Of a DNA stretch of 36,942 nucleotides, positions 11,699 to 21,554 are shown piece by piece. The translations under genes were made by a program, and so were the position numbers. Below the pieces are notes generated by a model, which was given only the letters and a program-made list of their open reading frames with translations, did not search any database and was not told the origin of the DNA. This DNA comes from Smittium mucronatum (taxonomy: Eukaryota; Kickxellomycota; Harpellomycetes; Harpellales; Legeriomycetaceae): NCBI GenBank assembly GCA_001953115.1, contig LSSL01002564.1, positions 1 through 36,942 of the forward strand, written 5' to 3'. The stretch's first letter is position 1. Every line of letters starts with the position of its first letter.

Positions 11699-11742
11699 TT
11701 AACCCTGTGTAAGCCCAATTCATGTTAATAACACAGGGTTAA
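11699..11742. other. GC-richer perfect inverted repeat (stem-loop)
   Basis: TTAACCCTGTGT at 11,699-11,710 is the exact reverse complement of ACACAGGGTTAA at 11,731-11,742. The result is a 12-bp stem around a 20-base loop. A second short stem (TGTGC-GAA-GCACA) follows near 11,779-11,791. It could be a terminator-like or processing hairpin, or the end of a small transposon; nothing adjacent settles it. Confidence 0.6.
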
Positions 11743-11859
11743 TTTTCTATATTAAAGATTTTTTAGTCTTAACAGAACTGTGCGAAGCACACGGTTTAAA
11801 CTGTTTGCATTGAATGCTAAAAAACCATAAATTACTAAATCAAGTTCAATAACAATATT

Positions 11860-11878
11860 TGGAGGGGGGGGAGGGGAT
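11860..11878 (+). repeat. G-run in AT-rich DNA
   Basis: A run of eight G and then four G separated by one A interrupts otherwise AT-rich sequence. No associated gene. Confidence 0.8.
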
Positions 11879-12544
11879 CCTATTTTTTTTGATCTTTTGA
11901 ACTGAATCAAAGCCTAATATTTCCCACCATACAATTCATATCCCAGGTTATTATTTTAGTTCCCAGAGTGTGCATAAAGTTATCCCCAATTACCATTCTT
12001 TTGATCCAGAAAGATTTGATATGGGTCTTCTGGAAATTTCAGTTGCATAACCACAACTTCTACCAGGTATAACAGTTATTCTGATTTAAAAAAAATATAA
12101 ACCTGGCTATTAAAGAAACACTAATCTTCGATGAAGTTTAGAATAATAAGCCCTTCATCCAATTGAAAGCCCTATATAATAATACCATTGAAAAATGCTT
12201 TTTAAGAAAGCTGATATTCTATTATAGACCCTAAAACTATTCTGCTAAATATCACTTATCAGAATAACACCCGATAAAATCGTTTCGATAAAAATTATTC
12301 TAGCCATTTTATGAATTGACAGGTAATATTTTTTTTCTATTAATAAACTGTACTTGGATATTTAAACAATGAAAATTGAACATAATTACCTTTTTAAGTA
12401 CTCTAACACATTTTAAACTTATATTTATGTAATTGAGCTTCTTTTTGAAATATATAAAACAAATAATTTAAAATCCTCATCCCTGAATTTGGATATCTAC
12501 ATCTTTTTTGGAATTAAAATAATTGGGAAAAATCAGCAATCTGG

Positions 12545-12585
12545 AAAAAAAAAATAAAAAATAAAAAATAAAAAATAAAAAATAA
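12545..12585 (+). repeat. (AAAAAT)n microsatellite
   Basis: A poly-A run passes into about five AAAAAT hexamers. Confidence 0.9.
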
Positions 12586-13199
12586 TGCATTATACTGCTC
12601 TGATGCGATTTTGAATCATTCTGGGATTTATAAAAAATTTATCGTTCAAAGAAACCATATTAAGTGGTTTACATAACTTGGTGATTAACTCCATTATGAA
12701 ATGTGGAAATTTTCTTCAATTGAGATTATTTTACAAAAATAAGATTTAAAAGCTTCATATTACTCCCAATAATTTTTAAAATGGTTAGAAAATAAAAATC
12801 TGAAGAATAATTTGAAAACCTGAAAATTTCTATGTAATTCTGAAATTATATTTTATAAGCTGAATCTTTTTCACGAAATCTGCTGAATTAAAATTTTTGG
12901 CAGATAAAAACTGAAAAATAATTACGCGAAAATCTGAATGTCTTTTTTTTCGAATTCGGTTTAAATATCCCAATTTTTTTATATTTAATTATTTGGTTGG
13001 ATCACAATTAATAAAAAATTATAACCGCAATCAACGATGGCTAATGATATAGAATTTAAAGTAATAATACTTTTTACACTCAAATAAAAATCTCGAGGTG
13101 TAATCACGCTTTTTAAACTTTTGATGGTTATAAATAATACTCTTTGGTCAAATTGAAAAAGTTTTGGTTTACATTAAAATATTACGCTATTTATTTTCG

Positions 13200-14770
13200 T
13201 TATTCTTTACAACAATGCCAAAAAACCGAAAAGAATGGATCGAAATAAATGAAACTGACTTCTAAAGCAGGTTTCAGAACGTGAGAGATAATTTCTCAAA
13301 AACGTTAAAAATGTACAAAACTACTGAGTATTACTATTTAAATAAAACATAAATACGTGAGATGGAGACTTAAAAATAGACGATTATTATGAATCTGAAA
13401 ATAGATATTACTACTCGAAACCACACTCTTACCTGCGTGAATTATCCAATCAAAGAATAATTAATAAAAGAATTTTGGAATACTCCCAGGATGGGTTACT
13501 CTCATTTAAAATTTTGAAAAAGCTTAAATCATAAAACATCGATATTGAAATTAAAACAATATACTCTGCAAGAAATAATAATAATAAAAAGATTAAAAAT
13601 TGGAAAATTATAACCACCCAGATGCTAGAAAGCAAATTTTTGCAGTTTTCTAATCCTATAAATGGTGCTTATGTTGCAGTATATTCTTCGGTTCCTGGAG
13701 ATATTAAATTTTTAGTTAAACCCAAAAAATTGATCGAAAGAATGTCATATGTATTAAATTTCCATGTCAAATCTACATTGAAACTTGTTAAAGTGGGTTA
13801 TCCTGAAATAATAGAGGAGGTAACAGACATCAACCAGAAATTCTGTCTAATTTCAATATGTCTAGTAAGCGGTGATGATAGCGAGAACTACAGATGGGTT
13901 TTATGAACATTATTAAAAGAAGCAAATAACTTTGGGTATACCCTTAATTTAGACAATCTTGTTGCTGATTCAGCACCTCAAATGAAAAATGCATTAAAAA
14001 AATTTTTTTTATTGATCGCATAAGGACTAACTGCTGTTTCCATGTTTCGAAAAATATAAAGGATATATTAGGAAGAAAGAAAGATAGCTTAAGAAATTAT
14101 TTATTCAAAGATATTTGCAAGATGCAATTAATTTCCAACAGAAATATTTTTGAGATTTTAAAAAAATTGATCATGTCAAAATGAAGCAAATTCGGATTTA
14201 TGTCTGATATTTTTGATAAAATAAATAAAATCAATTTTGGAAAAAATCAAAATTGGTTTGATTGAACTTATATATTTGTTCCATCTACCAAAAATTCCTT
14301 GGAAAGACTTAACAGAACTGTCAAGGAAAAATTCGAGGGATATAATTGTTCAAATGGCATCGATTTTCTCAATATTTCTAAGTTAATAATCGAATATTAC
14401 GATATCCTTAATACTTGAGAGTTTGACAGAGTAGAATATAATGAAATTTCAAGCCTTGAGTCAATTTATTTTTATTTTTATTTTTATCTAATCTACGAAG
14501 AAGAAGAAAGATATACCTTAAAATTTTCAGATAAAGAATTGCCAGAACATTAAATAAAAGAAATTTTAAGAATTTTAAATTCTCTTGACTTCGAAATTTT
14601 CGATTCACGTATATGATTCATTCATGATAACATATTTTTACATGCTAAGAGAATTAATTCAACGTGAAAAGATATATATTTCACATGCGAAAAAATTTTT
14701 AAGATGAAAAAATACATCCATGTTTATGAATTCTTGATCAAAATTAAAAGAACTGATGTAATTAGTATAA
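13200..14770 (+). pseudogene. MULE-type transposase relic with SWIM-like end, plus strand
   Basis: This is a second Mutator-like transposase. One frame runs from 13,379 to 13,906 with a single stop near 13,530. It has a Lys/Asn-rich N-terminal part, the catalytic-domain opening (NGAYVAVYSSVPGD at about 13,661-13,702) and DINQKFCLISICLVSGDD. After a stop the same frame gives LVADSAPQ (13,958-13,981), the MULE second-Asp block. Then TNCCFHVSKNIKDIL (from 14,026) follows, with the Cys/His pair expected after it. TKNSLERLNRTVKEKFEG (14,287-14,340) is the N-LE-xNxxxK block with the catalytic Glu. A SWIM-type zinc finger is suggested at 14,680-14,724 (FTCEKIFKMKKYIHVYE), with one Cys lost. An upstream ATG at 13,215 (MPKNRKEWIEINETDF) is a plausible original start. 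The element ends were not found. Confidence 0.78.
14461..14490 (+). repeat. (TTTTTA)n tract
   Basis: About four TTTTTA/TATTTT hexamers lie inside the MULE relic between the Glu block and the SWIM-like end. They probably arose by slippage after the gene died. Confidence 0.75.
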
Positions 14771-14799
14771 AATTTTTATTTCAAAGAAGGTCGATTGGG

Positions 14800-15179
14800 G
14801 GACCGAGAAAAATAAGAATAAATTCGATTTTGGCCAAAAATTCGTTTTAAATTAATATATTACTAATTTTTTTCAATTTAAATATCAATATTAAATTATA
14901 TAAAAAAAGTAATGTAAATTTTTATTAATAAAATAGTGAAAACTATTTTTCGATAAATAAAACAAGTAAAAAAGATATTTTTTATTTAAAATTTATTCAA
15001 AATACATGCTAAAATATTTGATATGATTATTGTGCTAAGGAATTTTAAAAATGGTTAGCTAAAAAGAAAAATAAGGAGAAAAATGTATTAAATGTTTTTT
15101 TTATTATAAAAAAACAAATTTCTTAGATAGATATTAAATTTAAAAAATATGAATTATTTATGCTAGTGAAAAATTGCAG
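14800..15179. other. AT-rich spacer
   Basis: No gene or repeat can be supported. A small GC-richer patch at 14,791-14,806 (GGTCGATTGGGGGACC) could be near a MULE terminus, but I found no matching inverted copy upstream. Confidence 0.55.
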
Positions 15180-15550
15180 TCATTACAATTCTTGGTGTGT
15201 TTAAAATTGCAATTAAAGTATTTGTAGTTGTAATTTAGTTGTAGTTGTATTTTCGGTCAAAGTATTAGTAGTATTATTTGCAGTCGAAGCATTTGCAGTA
15301 TTAGTTGCATTCAAACTAGGTGTAGTATTAGTTTCAGTTTAAGTAGTTTTCCCTGGTTTTAGTTGAATTCAAATCAGTTATAATTGCAGTTGAAGTAATT
15401 TTAATTGCAGTCGATGTAGCTTTAGTTGTAGTCAAAATATTTTTAGTAGCAGTAGAATTAGTTGCAGTCAAGGTAGTTGTAGTCTTACTTTTTGTAGTTT
15501 TAGCTTTAGTTGTAGTTTTAGTTTTAGTTGTTTTAGTTAAAGCTTAGTTT
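15180..15550 (-). pseudogene. Thr-rich low-complexity coding-like tract (mucin-like), minus strand
   Basis: The plus strand shows a degenerate repeat of GTAGTT/GCAGTC-like hexamers. Read on the minus strand, it gives a Thr/Lys/Ala/Ser-rich run of more than 60 codons without a stop, beginning near 15,545 (for example TKTTKTKTTTKAKTTKSKT). After a stop and a frame change there is a second Thr/Asn-rich run (TETNTTPSLNATNTANAST). No start codon precedes it, and a stop lies just upstream in frame. It resembles the low-complexity domain of a mucin-like surface or wall protein, or may be a simple repeat that happens to be open. No conserved domain flanks it. Confidence 0.4.
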
Positions 15551-16500
15551 TTATAATATGCTGCTTAACTATATTATCGATTATTTTTATTTAAATATTC
15601 ATGATAAACATTATCTTGGAACCTTTTTCAATTTATTCATCAATTATAAACTCTAAATCTTATCTAAATTATAAGCTATATGCTCATACCAAAATTAAAT
15701 AATCCAATTTAATTATATTTTTAATTATAATATGATCCAGAATATCATTTACATTTTACAGCTCCACTAAATTCCGATATCTAGTATATTATAAAAAATA
15801 ATATATATATATAATGTGTTCTCTGATGTAACTGTTCATGGTATTTGTTCATTATTCAATTAATGGATATTTTCCTGTAAATCACCACCTTTTTTATAGA
15901 TTTTTCACTTTAATTGAATTGAAAGATTTTTTTAATTATACTTTGAATCTACTATGTTAAAATAGAAATCCCAAGATGTTATTTATTTACCCCATTTTTT
16001 TTTCGAATTTTTATCTATTAATTTTCAGAATTAATTGATTATATTGTTAATATTTGCATCAGTGTGGTATTTTTTTCAGCTTTTAAAAAACTTTTCAGAT
16101 TTGTGCCTAATTTTCATTTTTTAAAAAAAAAATTAAGATTTTTAAAATTTAACCTTTTAAAATTACATTTTAGCGTTATAAATGGACTAGTTATACTAAA
16201 ATAATTTTTCCCACTTGTTTTTACAATTGTTCGCGGAGGTTCTTTTATTTTATTATATGGCAAATTTTTAGTTAATTATACATTTTATTTAGTCAAAATA
16301 TTGTTAATCATAATTGTTTTCATAAATAAAACTACCCGTTAAATGTGGAAAACTGATACTAAATCCTAGTGGATCTTTGATGTAATTGATAATACAAATA
16401 AATATATGAGAACATTTACAGTAAAAAAACAATTTAATTGAGACCCATTGGAAGGTAAAGTTCATTGGTAAATAGGAATATATAAAAAATGGGAAAAAGA
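15551..16500. other. AT-rich stretch without recognisable gene
   Basis: Nothing here beyond homopolymer and TA-rich runs (for example near 15,800). The minus-strand open frame at 16,304-16,528 is hydrophobic and motif-free. Confidence 0.6.
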
Positions 16501-17400
16501 TAACCTTATATAGTGGTAGGACGCTCATTTTCGTCCTAGTTGAAGCTACGCCTCCTTTATATTCTTAAATTCTTAGCTCGCTTGAGTATTTTTTAGTCAC
16601 TTTATTGTTTAGTATTATATTATAGTATAGTCTAGTTGGTTAGTTTTATTTTGTTTTTTTTTGGAATACAAATATTTTTATAATTTTCTTTTTGGTTTTA
16701 CTATTATTCAGTTGAGTTACTTAGTTATTATTTTATTATTTTCGTGGACTGGAATCATTACCCGTTAGTCCGGTTTTATAGTTTAGTTATTTTTATATTT
16801 TCGCATAGTGAAATTATTAGCTTATATAGTGCTATGGACATGGTTATGCACAACCATGAGTTGGTTGATTCCGGTGCTTATCTTAACGGATTTTCCCCGG
16901 AGGTCTATGCTTGGCTAGAGGTGAAGGATTAAAGAGATATCGATACTTCGGTATCCATTTCTACTGAATTCCCTTGGTGAGACAATGACTTAGACTTATC
17001 GGTAAACTTGGCGGGGAAGGGGGGGGGGGGCAGTTATAGAGGACTTTTTATCTTATTTATTATGAATTTCGATAATTTCCGGCCCCAACCCCCCAGTAAG
17101 GCTCTCAAATATTATTCTTACCGTGGGAGCTGTAAAAAAACTTAGTGTTGTTAGTACAAGAAGCAACGGTAGAAGTAAGGATATGCAGAGTAAGGGAGTA
17201 ATACCTGCCCTAAGGTTTTTGCTGGGTAAAGGCAATAAGCTTGCTAGTAGTAGTGTACTTAGCGGTGTCTTATCTTTGGTTACAAAACAAAAAATTCGAA
17301 GCGAGGATTTGTACCAGTCTAACTGGTATAGAATATCGTCTTCCAACACTTCAGACTTAGGGAAATTAATATGATCAGTCTTAAAAAGAAATGGGTACAT
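16501..17400. other. compositionally distinct island with G/C runs and two short open frames
   Basis: This block differs from its surroundings: TAG/TTAG-rich strand asymmetry, a 12-base G run (17,019-17,030), a C-rich run (17,082-17,094) that could pair with it, and a GATAC-TTCG-GTATC hairpin (16,942-16,955). Two plus-strand open frames lie in it. The 62-codon one at 16,744-16,932 ends with residues such as GFSPEVYAWLEVKD. The 83-codon one at 17,123-17,374 is Ser/Lys/Gly-rich; an overlapping 115-codon minus frame (17,400-17,053) is Leu-rich and hydrophobic. None matches a family I know. Organelle-derived DNA or part of an unrecognised mobile element are both possible. Confidence 0.4.
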
Positions 17401-18392
17401 TAAAAACAGTATAAAACGAGATAAAAAACAGTAAAAGAGAAGGATTCGAGTTTTGGAAGATATATTCCTCCCTTCTTTTCATTCTAAATAAAAAAATTTA
17501 AAAATTTAGGTTTAATACTAATAAATGGTTTACCAATTTTAATACACAGCAATATAAAGATCGAAAATTGATCCCTAAAATTTTCAATTCCACATTTCAA
17601 CAAAAAACCAATATCGGTAAACTTTGTATTTAGAAATATATGAGATATTATATATCACCATCCGTAGATATCATAAAATATCATTTTAGCGATATATCTT
17701 GATTTATGAAAAGTTCACAGAATTTTCAACATAAAAATATAAAGAAATAGATCCGACCTTAACAGTAAATTCTGGAGAAAAAAATAGTTTTAAATGCGAA
17801 ATTGCAAATCAAAACATTTTTTATACCTAGAATAGACAATAAAAAAAAAGCTCAGAGTATTATTAAATACAAAATTAAAAATACTAACTAACTTAATATC
17901 AACACAATTTGTATTATAATGTAGACTAATTTAATATTTAGACATCATATTGATCAAAATTGCATGTATTATTTTTTAATATTAACTTTTACATTTATTT
18001 TTTCATTTACCAATATTCATATGAAAAAATAATTTAAAATCACTTTTTTAGGCTATTAGATATATATTTTTTAGCTCATCAATTAATTTTAATAATAAAA
18101 TTAGATTATTTTTTAGAATGTGGAATTTATTATCAAATGAAATATTTTAATACTTTATTTCTACCATTTCCATATAAATTGTTCAAAAATATAACTAAAT
18201 TTCTCGATAAAGTATAATTTGAAACTCATATTTCACAATTACTTCTATGCACACACTAAAAGCAAACTAAAAAATAATATCTTGATTTAATCAAATGGTT
18301 ATATATTATTAATTAATATATTTATTTGATACATTTTTTAAAAAATCGCATCAAATATGATACACAAAATTAATTAAACCGTTTAATTTATA
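17401..18392. other. AT-rich stretch without recognisable gene
   Basis: No protein motif, RNA or clear repeat was seen between the island and the transposon that begins at about 18,393. Confidence 0.6.
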
Positions 18393-18850
18393 GAATTTTC
18401 TGGTGGATTTGGACCTTATTCAAGTTCAATTGGGCCTTTTTTACCACAAATTGGACTCTTTACAAACTTTATGCCTTTTAAAAAATATATTGAAACATTT
18501 AAATTTTTAACTTGAACCTTTTACAAATTACATTGAGTCTTTTAAATTTACAAATTGAAGCTTTTACAAATCTTTTTTGAGTTTTTTACAAAAAAAAATA
18601 TAAATTTTTAAAAATTCGATTTGAGATTTTTATAAAAAATAAATGCCATTCCCGTTTTTGAAATTAACCGATATAAATCCAAAAAAAAATAATACATTTA
18701 CAAATAGCGTCGAAACATTTGAAAAATAAAATGGGCCATTCTTTCAAATTTAAAAACTTGGAAAAATGTTAATTGAACATTCAAAATGAATTGAATTGTA
18801 TTGAGGTATGTAAATTTAGTTCCTATCGAATGAAAAAAGACCATTATTTA
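18393..18850 (+). repeat. left inverted arm of the IS630/Tc1-type element
   Basis: Comparison with the reverse complement of 20,109-20,566 shows no difference that I can find from about 18,414 to 18,817, roughly 400 bases. Differences concentrate in the outer 20 or so bases and the inner 30 or so. The outer differences include several C/T and G/A exchanges. Subterminal tandem repeats lie inside (separate entry). Confidence 0.9.
18430..18635 (+). repeat. degenerate ~21-bp subterminal repeats inside the left arm
   Basis: About eight units begin with TTGA or TTGG and contain a CTTTTACAAA-like core (consensus TTGRRCCTTTTACAAATTA), spaced about 18 to 22 bases apart, with a longer last unit. The mirror set lies in the right arm at about 20,324-20,530. 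Arrays like this in transposon ends are often transposase-binding sites; that role is inferred here. Confidence 0.7.
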
Positions 18851-19407
18851 TGACTTTAGAGCTATAAATTGCGAGTTTAATCACAAAACAATAATACTTT
18901 ATTTTTCTTTAAATTTAAAATCGCGTATTCAGAAAATTAATGATACTATTAATATTCAAACCAAATCTGGAGATAATAAAAATTATTTTAAGATAACAAA
19001 ACAACTAATTTTTTTTATTTTAAGTGGTTTTTGACAATGAATTTTTTATAAAAAAAGCTTCATAAATTCCAGGAATTATTTACTATTCTGCTAAAAAAAT
19101 ACTGGCGGATTGTGAGAATATTTACAAGATAAAAATTATAAAAATAAATTGATGTTGAATTAATATAAATAAATTCGAGAACAAATAGAAGGCATTCAAA
19201 GATAAACTGTGATATTGTTTTAGCCATAGAAAAAAATTTTGAATATAAAAAATAAGTCAAGCAAGAAAAACTAAACAGCAGATTTTTATAGATATGGTAG
19301 TAATAATATCCTTTTCATCAATTTCAAATTATTTGAAAAAGCTATAAATAAACATCAAAAAAACTTCAAAAATAATTTATAGAGAAAATTCGAAATCATC
19401 TTTAAAA

Positions 19408-19860
19408 TTGAGATCCGATTTGGCAAGGTTTTTTAACTCATTGTTTTCGAAAGATATGAGTGATTACGTATTCATAGATGAGCCTGGTTTTAACTTGAAT
19501 CTCAGAAGAAGCATGGCGCATTTTCAATCTGGATCCAGAGCTTCAGTAACAATTTATACTAATCGTGGAAGGAATGTAACATTATTATTGGATATTAACA
19601 ATAGAAAAATAGTAAATAATAAAATAGTTACAGAAGAACTATCAATTAAGCACTATTTAAAACTTTTTTTTAAGAGCTTATCAAAAAGGTTAAATCCGAC
19701 TCTTCTTAATAATAACTTTAAATAATGAAAAATATCTGAATAAATAATATCCAGGGAACAAGAGATTTGATTTTAAAATATGGGTACAGTTTAAAAATAT
19801 TATCACCGTATATCTACATGTTATTACCTGCTGAAATTTTTTTAGTGATATAAAAATACA
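19408..19860 (+). pseudogene. IS630/Tc1-mariner DDE transposase relic
   Basis: The open piece at 19,408-19,725 carries YVFIDEPGFNLNLRR (19,465-19,509), the first catalytic Asp block typical of IS630-type enzymes. An AHFQSGSRASVTIYTNRGRN segment and VTLLLDIN follow. Downstream, in another frame, YGYSLKILSPYIYMLLPAE (about 19,779-19,835) corresponds to the family block L-PPYSP-LNPxE that holds the third acidic residue. Between them the middle Asp block is lost among stops. No helix-turn-helix N-terminus could be read between 18,851 and 19,407. Enzymes of this kind cut at the terminal repeats and insert at TA. It cannot be functional as it stands. Confidence 0.82.
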
Positions 19861-20108
19861 TGTATTCATGAAATTTAGTTAACTGACTACACGGGAGGTA
19901 AATCTTTTAAATTTTATCAAGGGTGATGTTGAAAATGTAGGTGAGAAGGATTACGTGGATATTTTTCACATATGAACAAAAACGTAACTATAGCCTTTTA
20001 TAAGCGCAATATTATTTTAAAAAAGCTTTTTATTCTTCTGTTATTTATATTTTCTAATAAATTTGTATTAATTATTATTAATTCTTGCCATAAAAGTTTC
20101 CAATCGCT

Positions 20109-20566
20109 TAAATAATGGTCATATTTCATTCAATAGAAACTAAATTTACATACCTCAATACAATTCAATTCATTTTGAATGTTCAATTAACATTTTTCCA
20201 AGTTTTTAAATTTGAAAGAATGGCCCATTTTATTTTTCAAATGTTTCGACGCTATTTGTAAATGTATTATTTTTTTTTGGATTTATATCGGTTAATTTCA
20301 AAAACGGGAATGGCATTTATTTTTTATAAAAATCTCAAATCGAATTTTTAAAAATTTATATTTTTTTTTGTAAAAAACTCAAAAAAGATTTGTAAAAGCT
20401 TCAATTTGTAAATTTAAAAGACTCAATGTAATTTGTAAAAGGTTCAAGTTAAAAATTTAAATGTTTCAATATATTTTTTAAAAGGCATAAAGTTTGTAAA
20501 GAGTCCAATTTGTGGTAAAAAAGGCCCAATTGAACTTGAATAAGGTTCGAATCTGCCTGTAAATGT
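20109..20566 (-). repeat. right inverted arm of the IS630/Tc1-type element
   Basis: Reverse-complement partner of the left arm, same length. The outer tip reads GGTTCGAATCTGCCTGT (20,544-20,560); the corresponding left tip has drifted. The tip contains a tRNA-T-loop-like word, but no tRNA fold exists. Confidence 0.9.
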
Positions 20567-21554
20567 TATATAATTTGGCTAATAAATCAAAATCACGTAA
20601 ATCTCAGCTTTAAAGTGCTATTTTTTTATTTTTTTATGTATGAATTTTGATACAATTATATTTTTAATCTATATCTAAATTATTTAATTTTACGATAAAT
20701 TTTTTGAAAAAAAGAAGGAAAAGCCGCGAATGATTCACAATTCATTTTTATATAATATTTTACCACTCATTTTATAGTCAATTTTACAAATTTGAATTAT
20801 TTAAACTATAAATACAAAATTTGAAAGCTTTAAATTACAAAGTTGATCATTTGGTACTAATATACCAGAAAAAATGTACTAAATATCAAAAAACGGATAT
20901 CTTCCGGTTTTTTTGTGGTTAAAATCTCATCCCGAAAATCTAGTTTAAGATATAATACGAAAGAAAATAATATTCAAGTAATAATGCTTTTAAAAATTAT
21001 CATTTTTTTCAAAGTGTAAAATTTATTACAATGCAAAAAATTGCAACAACAGCTTTAAGTATTAATTAAAAAAAAAAATTATCGTTAATAAAAGCTCTGC
21101 CAAATTTTGGGTTAGTTTAAACCATGTTACAGCAAAAAAATATGAATTTCTCAAAGAAATACTTATAAAATTTACAGTTTTTTATCAAAAAAAATATTTA
21201 ACTAAAAATTTTAAACTGTCAAAACAGATTACTAATAAAAAAATAAACTATAATAAAAATCTATTAGATTCTATAAGATTTTGTGCATTAATTAAAAAAA
21301 AAATCAAATTCGACAATTATTTATATCCTTAATTTCAGAGAGGATCCTGCCATATAATATTAGTTAATTTTTAACTTTGTGCTGCAAAAAGAAGTGCACC
21401 CATAATCTACATATTTTTTATATTGAATTTGGAAAAATTGAACCAAAAACTTAATTTAACTAGTCTCGCCATTTTATCCAATTAAATTTAAAAGTGTAAA
21501 AATCTTTATTAAAAATCATATAATAAACACTAGACAGAAAATATTTTAAAAAAA
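20567..21554. other. AT-rich stretch without recognisable gene
   Basis: Nothing recognisable in any frame; long A and T runs dominate. Confidence 0.6.

Larger units (their letters stand above)
8331..13199. other. long AT-rich stretch with only scraps
   Basis: No gene can be supported here. The short open frames near 9,647-9,871 and 10,621-10,848 (minus) show no motif. Coding-like but unassignable scraps occur around 9,140-9,440, 9,900-10,150 and 12,000-12,300. Positions 12,790-12,945 repeat the word CTGAA many times at irregular spacing, a weak low-complexity pattern. The stem-loop, acidic fragment and simple repeats inside this stretch are listed separately. Confidence 0.55.
18393..20566 (+). 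mobile_element. IS630/Tc1-mariner-type DNA transposon with 458-bp inverted arms
   Basis: Two long inverted arms of equal length (18,393-18,850 and 20,109-20,566) enclose about 1.26 kb that carries a broken DDE transposase. TA dinucleotides directly flank the proposed ends (18,391-18,392 and 20,567-20,568), as expected for the TA target duplication of this superfamily. The ends are AT-rich, so the exact base is uncertain. Arms this long are unusual for classical mariner elements and resemble foldback-like or long-TIR Tc1 relatives. The element is probably non-autonomous now because the transposase frame is broken. Confidence 0.82.

Noticed and set aside
14791..14860. possible MULE terminal repeat after the plus-strand relic
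   Set aside because: A weak AATTCG-GTTTAAAT similarity to sequence near 12,952 is too short and AT-rich to call an inverted repeat.
17053..17400. 115-codon Leu-rich minus-strand frame
   Set aside because: It overlaps a plus-strand open frame, is hydrophobic through Leu codons antisense to a Ser/Lys/Gly-rich plus frame, and has no motif; neither strand can be preferred.
20544..20553. tRNA B-box-like word at the right transposon tip
   Set aside because: Same word without any tRNA fold or A box; it is part of the inverted-repeat tip, and the left copy has lost it.
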